From NCBI GenBank assembly GCA_900540045.1, contig UQEF01000060.1, positions 1-17,993 of the forward strand: 17,993 nt of DNA, read 5' to 3'. Of this stretch, positions 1 to 6,985 are shown in pieces. The DNA comes from an uncultured Eubacteriales bacterium (GTDB lineage Bacteria > Bacillota > Clostridia > Christensenellales > Aristaeellaceae). The notes under the pieces were generated by a model. It ran no database searches, was not told where the DNA came from, and worked only from the letters and a program-made list of their open reading frames with translations. Every line of letters starts with the position of its first letter. Positions within the stretch are counted from its first letter, which is position 1. Position numbers and translations under genes: made by a program.

Positions 1-104
1 AAAACGGCGGCATGATGGAAGCGGCGCTGTTGATTCAAAGCCATCTCTACGGCGGGGAAAACGAGCAGAGCATGGTAACGTTTGCGTTTGCCGCTCCGCA
101 ATGA
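1..104 (+). CDS. C-terminal end of an unrecognised protein (partial)
   Basis: An open frame enters from the left edge (codons in phase with position 3) and stops at TGA 102-104. The last residues read NGGMMEAALLIQSHLYGG and then a tail ending FAFAAPQ. No motif lets me assign a family. The stop is 19 bases before the ATG of the next gene on the same strand, so the two are probably co-transcribed. It is called coding because of the clean frame and this operon-like spacing; only about 33 residues are visible. Confidence 0.55.
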   Translation, partial: NGGMMEAALLIQSHLYGGENEQSMVTFAFAAPQ

Positions 105-123
105 GCAAGGGAGGAAAACAGCC

Positions 124-1251
124 ATGAAGCATTGGAAACACACGGTAGCCATCCTGCTGGCCCTTTGTCTGATCGGGGCTGGTACGGCGCTTGCGCAGGA
201 CGAATGGCAGCTGTGCCGCCCGGAGGAAGTGGACGTATCCGGCGTGCAGGAAATCAATGGGCGGCTGGTGGGCGAGATTGCTCTGCCGGAGAGCGCAGGG
301 AATATCCGCCTGATGGTGGATTGCCCCGTTCCAGAGCCTTTTACGGCGCAGCAGCAGGCCGTACTGACGGTACGCTATCAGGAGGTGACAAAGGGCGATA
401 TATCCGCGGCCATCGAGGCGGCCGGGCAGAGCGTGAAGGGCGGAAAGCTGGAGCAGTACTACAATGACGATCCGCTGAACCGGCACGTTTCCTTCAGCCG
501 GGACGGCGAGGATTGCAACTTTAGCGTGTATGAGCGGTTTGCGCGAGACCTGGCCGGGCATCCCAATCAGCGGGAAATGGAGGCGTCGGTTGCGCTTGCG
601 CGGGAGCTGATGGAACGGCTGGGCGCAGGAATCAGCGAGGACTTCCTCTACGCAAGGCGAAATACCGTCCCGGAGAAGCTGGCCGGCACTTTCAGCCTGA
701 CCAGCAACAGCTGTGCGCCGGAGCTTTACAGCCTGATTGAGAAGGAACATGCGCTCAACTGCGGCGCGGATGACAAAACGCTCGTCCATGGCTGCTATGA
801 GCTGCTGGGGCTGCCCGTGATGGATCAGTATTATTGGGAGGACGGCGGCGACCGCTACGGCGCAAAGTCAGGCTTTGGATGCGTGGTGCGCGACGACGGC
901 ACGTTGGCCGCCCTGGCGGTGGAAGGCATGCCCGTGGTGGAGGAGGTGGAGCCAGTTGGCCTGCCGCAGCGCACCTGGCAGGAGACGCTTCAGCTCTGGG
1001 CCGCAAACGCTTTCTGGCCCATGAGCACTTTGGACGAGGCCGTGGAGAAAAATACGCTGTATGGCGACATCGTCCATTATCCCAGCTATGAGGTGCTGAC
1101 GGACCTGCGCCCCTGCTGGGTGGGGCGCGAGGCGTACCGCCTGGAGCCGGGCTGGTGCTATCGCACGGAAACCCGCGTGGTCAGCGACGACAGCCTGGAC
1201 GGCATCGGCTTTGGCTACTGCGCCGTAAGCGATATGCAGCGCGTGCATTAA
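124..1251 (+). CDS. Secreted protein of unknown function
   Basis: The protein has 375 residues. I chose ATG 124 because GGGAGG (109-114) sits nine bases upstream and the protein then begins with a textbook signal peptide: basic MKHWKH, a hydrophobic core, and an ALA/Q cleavage site near residue 27. An upstream TTG at 82 would bury that signal. The mature part is hydrophilic, has no further membrane segment, and carries several cysteines (for example LCRPEE, VDCPVP, SNSCAPEL, ALNCGADD, GFGCVV, RPCWVG, GWCYRT) that could form disulfides outside the cell. The C-terminal section, rich in W, Y and C, looks like a folded domain but I do not recognise the family. The gene is last in its transcription unit and is followed at once by a strong terminator. 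Confidence 0.8.
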   Translation: MKHWKHTVAILLALCLIGAGTALAQDEWQLCRPEEVDVSGVQEINGRLVGEIALPESAGNIRLMVDCPVPEPFTAQQQAVLTVRYQEVTKGDISAAIEAAGQSVKGGKLEQYYNDDPLNRHVSFSRDGEDCNFSVYERFARDLAGHPNQREMEASVALARELMERLGAGISEDFLYARRNTVPEKLAGTFSLTSNSCAPELYSLIEKEHALNCGADDKTLVHGCYELLGLPVMDQYYWEDGGDRYGAKSGFGCVVRDDGTLAALAVEGMPVVEEVEPVGLPQRTWQETLQLWAANAFWPMSTLDEAVEKNTLYGDIVHYPSYEVLTDLRPCWVGREAYRLEPGWCYRTETRVVSDDSLDGIGFGYCAVSDMQRVH

Positions 1252-1263
1252 ACAACAGAAATA

Positions 1264-1309
1264 ACGGCCCGGCGCTCCCTCTCTGAAAGCGCCGGGCCGT
1301 CTGTTTTTT
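1264..1309 (+). terminator. Intrinsic terminator after the secreted-protein gene, possibly bidirectional
   Basis: A perfect 13-bp inverted repeat (ACGGCCCGGCGCT at 1264-1276, its complement at 1288-1300) encloses an 11-base loop and is followed by TTTTTT at 1304-1309. This is a strong rho-independent terminator for the plus strand. On the minus strand the same hairpin lies just beyond the nfnB stop and is followed by TTATTT, so it may also end the ridA-nfnAB transcript. Confidence 0.9.
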
Positions 1310-1313
1310 GATA

Positions 1314-2705
1314 TCAGCCCTTCTGATGGATATACTCGTCGATGGCCTGCGCGGCGTTCTTGCCCGCGCCCATGGCCAGAATCACGGTGGCAGCGCCGGT
1401 CACGGCGTCGCCGCCCGCATACACTCCTTCGCGCGTGGTCAGGCCGCTTTCGCCCCGCACGATGAGGCAACCGCGGCGATCAGCCTCCAGCCCCGGCGTG
1501 GTGGAGCGGATGAGCGGGTTGGGGCTGGTGCCGATGGACATGATCATCGTGTCCACGTCCAGCACAAAGTCGCTTCCCTCCTGGACGATGGGACGGCGGC
1601 GGCCGCTTTCATCCGGTTCGCCCAGAGTCATGCGCACGCAGCGCATGCCGCATACGTTGCCGTTTTCATCGCCCAGCACCTCCACGGGATTGCACAGGGT
1701 GTGGAAGATGATGCCCTCCTCCTGCGCGTGCTCGACCTCCTCGCGGCGGGCGGGCATCTCCTCCAGTCCGCGGCGGTAGACGATGAACACTTCCTCCGCG
1801 CCCAGACGCTTGGCGCAGCGCGCCGCGTCCATAGCTACGTTGCCGCCGCCCACCACTGCCACGCGGCGGGAATGCTTGATGGGCGTGGAACTTTCCGGCA
1901 GGTAGGCTTTCATCAGGTTGATGCGGGTCAGGTATTCATTGGCCGAATACACGCCCTTAAGGCTTTCGCCGGGGATGCCCATGAAGCGGGGCAGGCCCGC
2001 GCCGCTGCCGATGAAGAGCGCCTCGTAGCCCATCTCGAACAGCTCGTCAACGGTCAGCGTCTTGCCAACGACGGTGTTGCATTCGATCTCTACGCCCAGC
2101 GCGCGCAGGCCGTCGATTTCCTCCTGCACGATCTGCTTGGGCAGACGAAATTCGGGGATGCCGTAGCTCAGCACGCCGCCCGGCAGGTGCAGCGCCTCAA
2201 AAATGGTCACGGCATAGCCCATCTTGGCCAGATCGCCCGCGCAGGTAAGCCCGCTGGGGCCAGCGCCGATCACGGCAACCTTATGCCCATTGGGCGCGGG
2301 CTTTGCCGCAGGGGCGCTTTTTTGAGCGCGATGCCAGTCCGCTACAAAGCGCTCCAGACGGCCGATGCCCACCGGCTCGCCCTTGATGCCGCGGACGCAC
2401 TTTCCTTCGCATTGGGTTTCCTGCGGGCACACACGACCGCATACTGCCGGCAGCGACGTGGAGCGGGAAAGCACCTCGTATGCCCCTTCGAAATCCTCAT
2501 GGGCCACCCGCTCGATAAACGCGGGAATGTCAATGCGCACGGGGCAGGCGGCTACGCAGGGCTTGTTTTTACAGTTCAGGCACCGTTTGGCTTCACCCAC
2601 GGCCATCTCACGGGTATAGCCCAGGGCCACTTCACTGAAGTTTTTGTTGCGCACATCCGGCGCCTGAGAAGGCATTGGCGTTTTTTTCGGGCTCATATCA
2701 GGCAT
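1314..2705 (-). CDS. nfnB: NADH-dependent reduced ferredoxin:NADP+ oxidoreductase, large subunit (GltA-like)
   Basis: The protein has 463 residues, the usual length for this family. It belongs to the glutamate-synthase-small-subunit/GltA-like flavoproteins. An N-terminal iron-sulfur region has cysteines at about 42, 45, 50, 54 and 89, 93, 99, 103. A first dinucleotide fold follows (VIGAGPSGL near 145-153), then the LPGGVLSYGIPEFRLPK block, a second fold (VVGGGNVAMDAARC near 284-297), and a C-terminal YAGGDAVTGAATVI motif that binds flavin. Next to an NfnA-type partner this reads as the bifurcating transhydrogenase subunit, not true glutamate synthase; no large glutamate synthase gene is present. 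The start is ATG 2705, with AAGGAGG nine bases upstream; it overlaps the nfnA stop by eight bases. An in-frame ATG at 2696 lies too far from that site. In the known enzyme NADPH donates electrons to both ferredoxin and NAD+, or the reverse, in the cytoplasm. Confidence 0.9.
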   Translation of the reverse strand: MPDMSPKKTPMPSQAPDVRNKNFSEVALGYTREMAVGEAKRCLNCKNKPCVAACPVRIDIPAFIERVAHEDFEGAYEVLSRSTSLPAVCGRVCPQETQCEGKCVRGIKGEPVGIGRLERFVADWHRAQKSAPAAKPAPNGHKVAVIGAGPSGLTCAGDLAKMGYAVTIFEALHLPGGVLSYGIPEFRLPKQIVQEEIDGLRALGVEIECNTVVGKTLTVDELFEMGYEALFIGSGAGLPRFMGIPGESLKGVYSANEYLTRINLMKAYLPESSTPIKHSRRVAVVGGGNVAMDAARCAKRLGAEEVFIVYRRGLEEMPARREEVEHAQEEGIIFHTLCNPVEVLGDENGNVCGMRCVRMTLGEPDESGRRRPIVQEGSDFVLDVDTMIMSIGTSPNPLIRSTTPGLEADRRGCLIVRGESGLTTREGVYAGGDAVTGAATVILAMGAGKNAAQAIDEYIHQKG

Positions 2706-3549
2706 TGGACTCGGCCTCCTTTTGGAACAGGCGGCAAGCCTCCTCACGGGTATGCTGCTCAAAATCGCGGTACATGGCGCCACGGGCCATGGCCTCGTCA
2801 AAGTCCACAAGATGGCCGTCAAAATCCGGGCCATCCACACAGGCGAACTTGGTTTCCCCGCCCACGGTCAGCCGGCAGCCGCCGCACATGCCGGTTCCGT
2901 CGATCATGATGGGATTCATGCTGACAACGGTTTTAATACCGTACTTCTCCGTCAACTTACAGACGAATTTCATCATGATCAGAGGACCGATCGCGATTAC
3001 CTGATCATATTGGTTGCCGGCCTGAATGAGCTTTTCCAGCGCGTTGGTCACCAGACCCTTTTCGCCGTAGCTGCCGTCGTCGGTCATCAGGCACAGCTCC
3101 TCGCTCACGCCCCGGAATTCATTCTCAAGAATCACCAGGTCACGGCTGCGGAAGCCTACCACGCTGTGTACCGTGCAGCCCAGGTCATGCAGCTTCTTGG
3201 CCACGGGATAAGCGATGGCGCACCCCACGCCGCCGCCCACGATGCAAACCTTTTTGAGCCCCTCCGTGCGCGTGGGGGTGCCCAGCGGTCCCACCAGGTC
3301 ATGCAGACAGTCGCCTGCGTTCAGGGTGTTCAGCTCCATGGTGCCGGCACCCACGATCTGGTAGATCACGGTGACGGTACCCGCCTCGCGGTCATAGTCG
3401 GCCACGGTAAGGGGAATGCGCTCGCTTTGTTCCTTGGCGCGCAGGATGACAAATTGCCCCGGCTCGGCCTTGCGGGCGATGCGTGGCGCCGAGACGGCAA
3501 TGCGCACGACCGTTGGATTCAGCGCCTCTTTGGACAAAATTTCATACAT
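2698..3549 (-). CDS. nfnA: NADH-dependent reduced ferredoxin:NADP+ oxidoreductase, small subunit
   Basis: The protein has 283 residues and is of the ferredoxin-NADP reductase-like type. It has an FAD-binding RIPLTVAD motif near 45-52, an NAD-binding VGGGVG near 104-109, and a C-terminal [2Fe-2S] site with D217, C222, C225 and C237 in the pattern DGTGMCGGCR then FACVDGPDFDGH. The Asp-plus-three-Cys pattern and the trailing HLVDFDEA are typical of NfnA/SudB proteins. I chose ATG 3549 because AAAGGG lies ten bases upstream and homologs start with a similar MYxIL. ATG 3558, which overlaps the ridA stop as ATGA, is possible but is too close to that site. It pairs with the downstream nfnB product; the coding regions overlap. 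Confidence 0.9.
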   Translation of the reverse strand: MYEILSKEALNPTVVRIAVSAPRIARKAEPGQFVILRAKEQSERIPLTVADYDREAGTVTVIYQIVGAGTMELNTLNAGDCLHDLVGPLGTPTRTEGLKKVCIVGGGVGCAIAYPVAKKLHDLGCTVHSVVGFRSRDLVILENEFRGVSEELCLMTDDGSYGEKGLVTNALEKLIQAGNQYDQVIAIGPLIMMKFVCKLTEKYGIKTVVSMNPIMIDGTGMCGGCRLTVGGETKFACVDGPDFDGHLVDFDEAMARGAMYRDFEQHTREEACRLFQKEAESNA

Positions 3550-3554
3550 ACCGG

Positions 3555-3938
3555 TCATTCCCTTTCTACTGCGATGCATTCGATTTCCACCAGCCCGCCC
3601 TTGGGCAGGGCCGCTACCTGCACGCAGCTGCGCGCGGGAGGCTCGGAGGCAAAAAAGCGCTCATATACCGCGTTGACAGCGGCGAAGTCTCCAAGATCTA
3701 CGACAAAGACAGTGGTCTTCACGATGTCGGCATAGCCGAGGCCGGCTTTCTCCAAAATGGCGCCCAGGTTGCGCATGGCCTGCTCTGTCTGTGCTTCAAC
3801 GCCATGAGCCAGTTCGCCGGTTGCGGGATTGATGCCCAACTGGCCGGAGGTAAACAGAAACCGTCCGCCCTGAACGGCCTGCGAATAGGGCCCGATGGCA
3901 GCCGGGGCGGAGGAGGTATGGATGACGGTTTTACTCAT
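3555..3938 (-). CDS. ridA: RidA family enamine/imine deaminase
   Basis: The 127-residue protein matches the whole RidA (YjgF/YER057c/UK114) family. Recognisable blocks are SAPAAIGPYSQAV near 10-22, FTSGQLGINP near 29-38, and the C-terminal PARSCVQVAALPKGGLVEI block holding the substrate-binding arginine (R103) and E118. RidA hydrolyses reactive enamines and imines such as 2-aminoacrylate in the cytoplasm. GGAAAGGAG lies about 11 bases before ATG 3938. It is the first gene of a three-gene unit with nfnA and nfnB; its TGA ends within a few bases of the nfnA start. Family assignment is firm; the reason for linkage to nfnAB is not evident from sequence. Confidence 0.93.
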   Translation of the reverse strand: MSKTVIHTSSAPAAIGPYSQAVQGGRFLFTSGQLGINPATGELAHGVEAQTEQAMRNLGAILEKAGLGYADIVKTTVFVVDLGDFAAVNAVYERFFASEPPARSCVQVAALPKGGLVEIECIAVERE

Positions 3939-3977
3939 GAATCAAAATGCTCCTTTCCCTGTGCTTACATTAAATTG

Positions 3978-4006
3978 ATTGTATCATTCCTGAGGCCGGA
4001 TGTAAA
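3978..4006 (-). promoter_or_regulatory. Sigma-A-type promoter of ridA-nfnA-nfnB
   Basis: Read on the minus strand, TTTACA (4006-4001) is separated by exactly 17 bases from TACAAT (3983-3978). Transcription would start near 3971, giving a leader of about 33 bases that contains the ridA ribosome binding site. Confidence 0.8.
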
Positions 4007-4071
4007 GCGGAAAAAGCACCGACATCCGTCTGCAAAAACCGTCGTATATCAACAATCGGAAAAGCCGCTTA

Positions 4072-4115
4072 CCAAGAACAGGATCACCGGGGAAAACCGG
4101 TGATCCTGTTCTTGG
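4072..4115 (-). terminator. Perfect 19-bp hairpin, probable end of the FMN-binding gene transcript
   Basis: CCAAGAACAGGATCACCGG (4072-4090) and its exact complement (4097-4115) enclose a six-base loop. It lies 43 bases past the stop of the FMN-binding gene and upstream of the ridA promoter, so it would separate the two units. No uridine run follows directly on the minus strand. It could therefore be an atypical terminator or an RNA-stabilising hairpin. Confidence 0.55.
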
Positions 4116-4157
4116 ATAAAAGAATCGTGATTTTTTTCAAACGCCTGGGCCATTCTG

Positions 4158-5311
4158 TCAGCGGGCGATGGCCTCCTGGGCATAGCGCACGGCCTGCTTC
4201 AAGGCGTTGGACGTAATCGTAGCGCCGCTTACGGCATCCACGCCGTCCAGATCGTCCTGCCCCGCGATCAGCGCGTTGATATAGTCCGAATCATCCGCCG
4301 TCAGAACGCCGCCTACACCGTCGGTTTCCTGGGCGTCGCGCACGGAAATAGCCGTAATCCTGTCATTGGCGTCAAAGGTGACGTTGGTTTCAATTTCGCC
4401 GCCAAAGCCATGGGTTGCCACCTCGCAAACCGTGGTTCCATCCTCGTTTTCTGTGGTGGTAACAACGCCCTCAAACAGCTCGCCGTGAATGGCCAGATAT
4501 ACCATGCGCTGGAGGTCTCCGCCGAAGGTGATGGTAGCGCCGGCGATGGCGTCGCGGTCCTGAATCGGAGTGCTGGCCTGATTGACGGTGCGGAACATTT
4601 CGTACACGTCCTCCAGGGCCATGTGGTTGGCCAGAATGTAGTCGGTGATGGCTTCCATCTGCTCGCCGTAGCTGCGGGCGCCATTGTAGCCCGCAAAGGA
4701 GACACGGTTGGAGCCCTCGACAAACGCGCCGTCCTCATACAGGCCATGCAGGGCCAGCAGGTCTTTTACGGGCGTTTCGGGCGTCAGGTCCACGCCGGCT
4801 TCACGCGCCAGATACCCATAGGCGATGCAGGCCTTTTCCACGATCACCACATTGTCTGGCTGAGCCAGATCGCTGAAGGTGAGACCGCTGAAAAGGGTAT
4901 CTTCCGTCAGGGTGTCGCACGAAGCGGTCAGCATATACTGCGCATAGTACGCATCGCCGTCCGAATAAGCGGGATCATAGCCGTAGGCACTCAGGGTGAC
5001 AAGGCGGTACCCGTCTTCCGTTTTTTCCACCGTGGCATCGGAAATGTTCATCAGATAGCCCATGATGTCCTTCCTGGAATACGCATCCTCGCTTCCTTTG
5101 TTGCGGATGATATCAAAAGTTGAGCTTGGCGATGATGCTATCCGTGGGTTCCTCCCTCGAAAATGAAGGTGTCGTTTTTGGGCTGGCCGGAAGACGTGGT
5201 TCCTGCCATTTCATACTCTGCGGAAAACGTCTCAGCCTTTCCTTCTTCCGCGAAGGCGGCGGAACACACCATCAGGATCATAACCAACAGTACCGAACAA
5301 AGCTTTTTCAT
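4158..5311 (-). pseudogene. Secreted FMN-binding domain protein, broken by two frameshifts
   Basis: Removing two single bases gives one 383-residue protein. Translation begins at ATG 5311 with AAGGAGG eight bases upstream and a signal peptide MKKLCSVLLVMILMVCSAAFA followed by EE. It runs to FIFEGGT and then hits TAG because of one extra base in the CCC at 5146-5148 (minus strand). The next frame encodes TDSIIAKLNF; one extra T in the TTTT at 5115-5118 shifts it again into the long frame that ends at 4158. That last frame holds RDAIAGATIT and, near the C-terminus, VDAVSGATITSNAL. The latter is an FMN_bind-type motif in which a threonine takes covalently bound FMN. Such proteins carry electrons outside the membrane in anaerobes. 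As written, only a 58-residue peptide would be made from the native start. Confidence 0.8.
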
Positions 5312-5345
5312 GCAGATATCCTCCTTGCATTTCGCTCTTTACATA

Positions 5346-5374
5346 TAAAATTCTTTCATGGCGTGTGAAACGGG
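5346..5374 (-). promoter_or_regulatory. Possible promoter of the FMN-binding gene
   Basis: On the minus strand TTTCAC is followed after about 17 bases by TATATG within an AT-rich stretch. A transcript would start roughly 20 bases before the AAGGAGG of the gene at 5311. The -35 element is only a partial match, so this is tentative. Confidence 0.4.
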
Positions 5375-5379
5375 TGTAG

Positions 5380-6285
5380 TTAGACCGGCTTGCAGCCGGC
5401 CGTCACGGCGAACGTCAGATGGGAGAGGTCCTCCGCATTCGGATGTCGCAGAGCCCGATCAAAGTTTACAAGCATTTTTCTCGGATCGAGCATCCGGAGA
5501 GAGGACGGGGCGGAGCACTTTTTTCGTACCGCTTCCGCACCGCCATAGGCATGCGGCCCTGGCACATGAACGACCCGATCACGGACAGTTCCTCGGGCAG
5601 CACGCCGGCGTTGCCATAGTACGGGCTCTCCTGACGGACGGACAGCTTGAAATCAAAGGGCTGGTCCGGCACCTGCAGGCGGACCGCCTTCACCGCTTCC
5701 ACGGCAAATCGGATACGGTTTTCAATGGAACCGCCGTATTCATTGGTGCGGTGATTGAATACCGGGGAAGCGAAGCTGCCCAACATCCTGTCTCCGTGGA
5801 TCTGAACCATATCAAATCCCGCCTTGCGCGCCTGGATGGCCGCGCGGCCGAAATGGCTCGTGATCTGCCTGATTTTTCGGGCGGACAGGCCGCAGACATA
5901 AGGGCTGACTTTCTGGTTTAGCAGGGGGCGAAGGTCCTGCATGCTGATCTTTTGGTCAGCACGTCCGGCACATATTTCAGCATCGCCTTGACATTGGAAT
6001 CGCTCTGGTGAAGCCGGGCACAGGCCAGGCAGTTTTCTAGATGGAGAATATCGGTAAGCTCGCGGTACGCAGCGAAGCCCTTGGCGGTGAACAGGCTCTG
6101 CCCAAAGCTGAACCGGGCAACCGTAACATCGCCCAAAATCACCATAGCACATCCACCCGCGGCGATTTGACGGGCTTTTTCGCAATAGTCCTCCTGTTTG
6201 AGTCCCATTGTGGTGAGGCGAAGATAATCCGGTTCCTCAGGCGAATCCCGCCATACTCAATAGGACTGGCAATGGTTTCATACAT
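5380..6285 (-). pseudogene. Old Yellow Enzyme-type NADH:flavin oxidoreductase, frameshifted and probably shortened
   Basis: The start ATG 6285 overlaps the marR stop. The first frame gives MYETIASPIEYGGIRLRNR and IIFA, then shifts near 6212-6219. The second frame gives MGLKQEDYCEKARQIAAGG through KYVPDVLTK and shifts near 5948-5956. The third gives DLRPLLNQKVSPYVCGLS, GFDMVQIHGDRMLGSFASP and NEYGGSIENRIRF, ending near GNAGVLPEELSVIGSF. These blocks are typical of the FMN-binding TIM barrel of OYE/2-enoate reductase proteins. Beyond about 5590 I see no family match, though a different frame stays open to TAA 5380-5382 (LDPRKMLVNFDRALRHPNAE). Roughly 235 barrel residues are recognisable, fewer than the usual 330 or more, so the last barrel strands appear lost. 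The family reduces activated alkenes using NAD(P)H; this copy is unlikely to work as written. Confidence 0.75.
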
Positions 6286-6699
6286 GCGGGGTTTCATCCT
6301 CTTTCCATATGATTTTACACAGCAGGGTCAGCAGAGTGTCGCGTTCCTCTTCGGTCAGGGCGCACAGCTTCTGTTTGTCCCAGTCATAAAACAGCTGATG
6401 GCTGACCCGGAATGCCTCCTCGCCCTGCTCCGTCAGCTTGAGTTGATAGGAGCGTCCTGTTTTTTCCTGGGTGATCAGCCCATCGTCGACCAATTTGGTA
6501 ATACACCGCTGAGAATAGCCCCAGTCCACCCGCGGCGTCTTGGTCAATTCGGACGGACTACAGCCAGGATGCTTGCCAACATAGATGACGAAGAATACCA
6601 GACCATTTTTTACGCCAAAGGGTGCGACCGGGCTCCCGCATAAGCGTAAAACTCCTTATACAGCAGGGAAAGACAGTAAGCGAAGGTTTGGAACATCAT
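6278..6699 (-). pseudogene. MarR family transcriptional regulator with one frameshift
   Basis: Translation from ATG 6699 (AAAGGAAGG upstream) gives MMFQTFAYCLSLLYKEFYAY. It leaves frame near 6630-6640 and would stop at a TAA. The adjacent frame continues as PVAPFGVKNGLVFFVIYVG, CSPSELTKTPRVDWGYSQR and CITKLVDDGLITQEKTGRSY, then the LTEQGEEAF wing and a C-terminal dimer helix. Restoring one base yields about 140 residues, the normal MarR length, with the winged helix-turn-helix near residues 40-95. The gene precedes and overlaps the broken OYE gene, so it probably controlled it. A shorter in-frame start at 6547 would lack the N-terminal dimer helices. Confidence 0.8.
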
Positions 6700-6715
6700 G
6701 TCCTTCCTTTCTTGT

Positions 6716-6730
6716 CTTGACATGGTCAAG
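6716..6730 (-). promoter_or_regulatory. Perfect palindrome upstream of marR, likely operator
   Basis: CTTGACATGGTCAAG is a 15-base perfect inverted repeat (6+3+6) that ends 17 bases before the marR ATG, next to an AT-rich TATATA stretch that could serve as a -10. Size, symmetry and position fit autoregulation by a MarR dimer. There is no binding evidence, and the -35 on the minus strand is poor. Confidence 0.5.
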
Positions 6731-6853
6731 TATATATTTTAAGAAACTTTTCCCTTGTGGTGGCATAAGCAGGCGAATGGTTTCGCTATCAGCCGAAGTA
6801 TGCTAATCTATAGCGCCTGACCAAGCCGGTCAAAGAACTCCGGCAGTCAAAAC

Positions 6854-6893
6854 CAAAGGCCGCCCGCCCTGTTCGAGGGGCGAGCGGCCTTTG
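6854..6893 (-). terminator. Intrinsic terminator after lacZ
   Basis: On the minus strand GCGGCCTTTG (complement of 6854-6863) pairs with the complement of 6884-6893. Five further pairs form past one mismatch, the loop is eight bases, and GGTTTT follows. It sits about 92 bases beyond the lacZ stop. I see nothing gene-like between it and the marR promoter region. Confidence 0.75.
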
Positions 6894-6985
6894 CCATGGC
6901 AAAGCACGGATGCAGGCGGCGGGATGCGCAGCAACAGCCGTGTTCATGGCAGAATGCGCAAAATGGAGAGCGAATCGGAGTTGCC

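Noticed and set aside
1314..2705. True glutamate synthase small subunit (gltD)
   Set aside because: The overlapping partner is an NfnA-type [2Fe-2S]/FAD reductase and there is no glutamate synthase large subunit, so NfnB fits better.
868..2909. Long plus-strand frames opposite nfnB and the secreted protein (for example 1308-2909)
   Set aside because: They are antisense shadows of GC-rich genes: low-complexity His/Ala/Gly-rich translations, no ribosome binding site, and clear families on the other strand.
6781..6850. Minus-strand tail LPEFFDRLGQAL ending at a TAG near 6810, looking like a gene end
   Set aside because: Only 12 codons follow an in-frame stop and there is no homologous extension; it may be a gene remnant but is too short to support.
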